A DNA stretch of 64,000 bases from Flavobacterium pallidum (GTDB lineage Bacteria; Bacteroidota; Bacteroidia; Flavobacteriales; Flavobacteriaceae). Each line of letters opens with the position of its first letter. Positions within the stretch are counted from its first letter, which is position 1. The stretch spans positions 186,001 to 250,000 of the forward strand of contig NZ_CP029187.1 of NCBI RefSeq assembly GCF_003097535.1. The letters run 5' to 3'. Made by a program: the position numbers and the translations under genes. Under the pieces are notes generated by a model. It saw only the letters and a list, made by a program, of their open reading frames with translations. It was not told the origin of the DNA and made no database searches. Shown here one piece after another: positions 61,986 to 64,000 of this stretch.

Positions 61986-64000
61986 TTATATAATCAACCG
62001 CTTTTTCCAACGCTTCAGGAATCCCTAACACATCCTTACCGCCTGCTGTAGCGAAAAATGGCTGGCCGCCGCCGCCGCCTTCGATATATTTTCCTAATTC
62101 GCGTACGATTTTACCCGCATTCAGGCCTTTCGAATCGACAAGCTCTTTGGAGATGTAACACGTCAGCATCGGTTTTCCTTCATCTGCAGTAGCGAAAACC
62201 AGGAAAATATTATTGTCTTCCCCACCCACTTCATAAGCAAGGTCTTTCGCACCTGATGCATCAAGATCGACCTGTGTGGCAAGGAATCTTACACCGTTGA
62301 TTTCTTCCAGTTTTGAGACGAAAGCCCCTTTCATATTCTTGATCTTGTCCTTCATCAGGAATTCGACCTGGCGGGCCAGTTTGGCATTTTCCTCTTGTAA
62401 AGACACTACGGCTTTCAGGGAATCCTGTGGGTTTTTCAACGCCGATTTAATGTCATCCAAAGCTTTTTCCTGAGCGGCGAAGAAACGTTGTACCGCTTCA
62501 CCCGTAATGGCTTCGATACGACGGATTCCGGCTGCTACGGCACTTTCACTGATGATCTTGAAATACCAGATATCAGCAGTATTCTGAACGTGGATGCCTC
62601 CGCAAAGCTCCATGCTGTCACCAAAACGGATGGCACGTACCGAATCTCCGTATTTCTCTCCGAATAATGCCATGGCGCCTTCTGCAACGGCATCGTTAAA
62701 CGGCATATTTCTTTTTTCTATTAATGGTAAATGCTCCTGGATCCGTGCATTGACGAAGTTTTCGACTTCTTTAAGCTGCTCGTCAGTGACTTTAGAGAAA
62801 TGCGAAAAGTCGAAACGCAGGTAATCCGGACTTACCAATGAACCTTTTTGCTCTACATGTGTCCCTAATATTGTACGCAATGCCTGATGCATCAGGTGTG
62901 TCGCCGAGTGGTTTCCGGCAGTTTCAGCACGCAGTTCCCTGTTTACTTTGGCAATAAACGCTCCGTCAAGATTTTCAGGCAATGTACGCGTGAAGTGCAG
63001 GATTAAGTTGTTTTCTTTTTTAGTGTCGATGATGTCGATGCTTTCATTCGCATTTGACAAAGTACCCTTGTCACCTACCTGCCCCCCTCCTTCGGGATAA
63101 AATGGCGTATGGTCTAAAACCAATTGGTATAACTGTCCGTCTTTCTTGGAATCGACTTTGCGGTAACGGGTGATCCTGACTTCGTTGACCAATAAATCAT
63201 AGCCGACAAAAGTTTCTGTGTTACCTTCTGTCAGGATTGTCCAGTCATCAGTTGATACTTCTGAAGCGGCGCGGGAACGGGTTTTCTGTTCGAACATCGC
63301 CTTATCGAAATCAGCTTCGTTATAAGCCATCCCTTTTTCTTTGAGGATCAGCGCGGTCAGGTCTTTTGGGAAACCGAAAGTATCATATAATTCGAATGCT
63401 TTGTTTCCGGAAACTTCACTGCCTTCGGTACCTTTGATGACATTATCGAGCAATTGCAGTCCCTGGTCCAAAGTCCTTAAGAATGAATTTTCTTCTTCCT
63501 TAATCACATTCATTACAAAGCTTTTCTGCGACACGATTTCGGGGAATGATTGTCCCATCTGGCTTGCCAAAGTTTCTATCAATTGGTAAATGAATGCTTC
63601 TTTCGTATCCAGAAACGTAAAGCCGTAACGGATCGCGCGGCGTAAAATCCTGCGGATCACATAACCGGCACCGGTGTTTGACGGCAACTGACCATCAGCA
63701 ATAGCAAAAGCGACGGCACGCACGTGGTCTGCAATCACGCGGATGGCGATATTTGTTTTTTCTTCGGCATCATTGGCCGCTTTCATCGTATATTTTTTAC
63801 CTGTGACGCTTTCGATCTTTTGGATCAAAGGCATGAATACATCGGTATCATAATTGGATTGTACGCCTTGTAACACCATACAAAGACGTTCGAAGCCCAT
63901 ACCTGTATCGACGTGCTGTGCAGGTAGCTTTTCTAAAGAACCATCAGCTTTGCGGTTGAACTCCATGAACACGTTGTTCCAGATCTCCACGACATGCGGA
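61981..64000 (-). CDS. alaS: Alanyl-tRNA synthetase (5' end cut by window)
   Basis: The frame is open to the right edge, and the codons before the apparent GTG at 63990 read PHVV, which continues the family sequence, so the N-terminus lies outside. The visible 673 residues include the end of the catalytic domain ([12 protein letters not shown]), the tRNA-recognition part ([20 protein letters not shown]), the editing domain with zinc ligands HSATHLMH and ELCGGIHV, and the C-terminal dimerisation domain with a glycine loop ([19 protein letters not shown]). It charges tRNA-Ala and removes mischarged Ser and Gly. Its stop codon meets array 2. Confidence 0.97.
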   Translation of the reverse strand, partial: PHVVEIWNNVFMEFNRKADGSLEKLPAQHVDTGMGFERLCMVLQGVQSNYDTDVFMPLIQKIESVTGKKYTMKAANDAEEKTNIAIRVIADHVRAVAFAIADGQLPSNTGAGYVIRRILRRAIRYGFTFLDTKEAFIYQLIETLASQMGQSFPEIVSQKSFVMNVIKEEENSFLRTLDQGLQLLDNVIKGTEGSEVSGNKAFELYDTFGFPKDLTALILKEKGMAYNEADFDKAMFEQKTRSRAASEVSTDDWTILTEGNTETFVGYDLLVNEVRITRYRKVDSKKDGQLYQLVLDHTPFYPEGGGQVGDKGTLSNANESIDIIDTKKENNLILHFTRTLPENLDGAFIAKVNRELRAETAGNHSATHLMHQALRTILGTHVEQKGSLVSPDYLRFDFSHFSKVTDEQLKEVENFVNARIQEHLPLIEKRNMPFNDAVAEGAMALFGEKYGDSVRAIRFGDSMELCGGIHVQNTADIWYFKIISESAVAAGIRRIEAITGEAVQRFFAAQEKALDDIKSALKNPQDSLKAVVSLQEENAKLARQVEFLMKDKIKNMKGAFVSKLEEINGVRFLATQVDLDASGAKDLAYEVGGEDNNIFLVFATADEGKPMLTCYISKELVDSKGLNAGKIVRELGKYIEGGGGGQPFFATAGGKDVLGIPEALEKAVDYIK

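Noticed and set aside
61563..61993. Frames on both strands encoding INGV-like heptapeptide repeats
   Set aside because: A 21-bp repeat is divisible by three and keeps frames open on both strands. Unit divergence shows no third-position bias I can see, and there is no signal or start context.
61981..63990. Complete alaS starting at GTG 63990
   Set aside because: The codons before it continue the synthetase sequence (PHVV) and the N-terminal catalytic domain is missing, so the gene is cut by the window edge.

Overview
The window reads as one continuous chromosomal segment of a Bacteroidota bacterium, most likely Flavobacterium or a close relative. The evidence is the SusC/SusD pair, a type IX secretion sorting domain on a giant surface protein, many short-signal lipoproteins, a phenylacetate cluster with flavobacterial gene order, a fused branched-chain keto-acid dehydrogenase E1, and -7 promoter boxes of the Bacteroidota form TAnnTTTG. 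No rRNA, tRNA, insertion sequence, prophage or CRISPR array was found. Both ends cut genes: a secreted protein at 1-502 and alaS at 61981-64000.

Layout. 1-4.1 kb: housekeeping genes on the minus strand (YjjG-type HAD phosphatase, RadC-like protein, Mpl ligase, TPR protein). 4.1-10.5 kb: a four-gene SusC/SusD outer-membrane uptake operon with no degradative enzyme beside it. 10.8-22.5 kb: rnhB, lipB, lysS, small secreted proteins, hemL, a glucosaminidase, a D-cysteine desulfhydrase-like enzyme, an HExxH mini-protein, DUF5522, hutU, a two-helix membrane microprotein not previously called, and a DUF4136 lipoprotein. 22.9-39.95 kb: a long minus-strand catabolic run. A TetR regulator is followed by paaE-A-B-C-D, paaG, a 3-hydroxyacyl-CoA dehydrogenase, paaI, a thiolase, paaZ, an enoyl-CoA hydratase and paaY, then the branched-chain E2, ilvE and fused E1. 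A TetR-type palindrome lies directly behind the paaE -7 box. 40.2-60.4 kb: a cell-surface and signalling region with a 1671-residue Ig-repeat adhesin, an FGE-fold protein, two LuxR-type response regulators, three TPR sensor kinases, two paralogous one-helix proteins, two paralogous lipoproteins and two beta-propeller proteins. 60.6-64 kb: a GSCFA protein and alaS.

The main discovery is in the signalling region. Five transcription units carry the same inverted repeat, AATACG-N8-CGTATT, centred 33-35 bp upstream of a -7-like box. This is the geometry of a class II activator site. The units are the FGE protein (probably with the adhesin behind it), both paralogous lipoproteins, the small-protein/kinase/kinase/regulator operon, and the operon ending in the PQQ-like propeller. 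The two encoded regulators have nearly the same recognition helix. Together these look like a local, self-controlled cell-surface regulon that I do not recognise as described.

The second discovery is intergenic structure. Two spacers (31.5-31.8 kb and 61.65-61.98 kb) are degenerate arrays with an exact 21-bp period and a TTAAT-like core, and both run up to the stop codon of the upstream gene. Many other spacers, especially between paa genes, hold arrays of a 6-9-bp word private to that spacer, often facing its reverse complement to form a long hairpin. A third family of about 90-150 bp palindromic elements recurs seven times. One of these creates a false N-terminal extension on the TetR gene.
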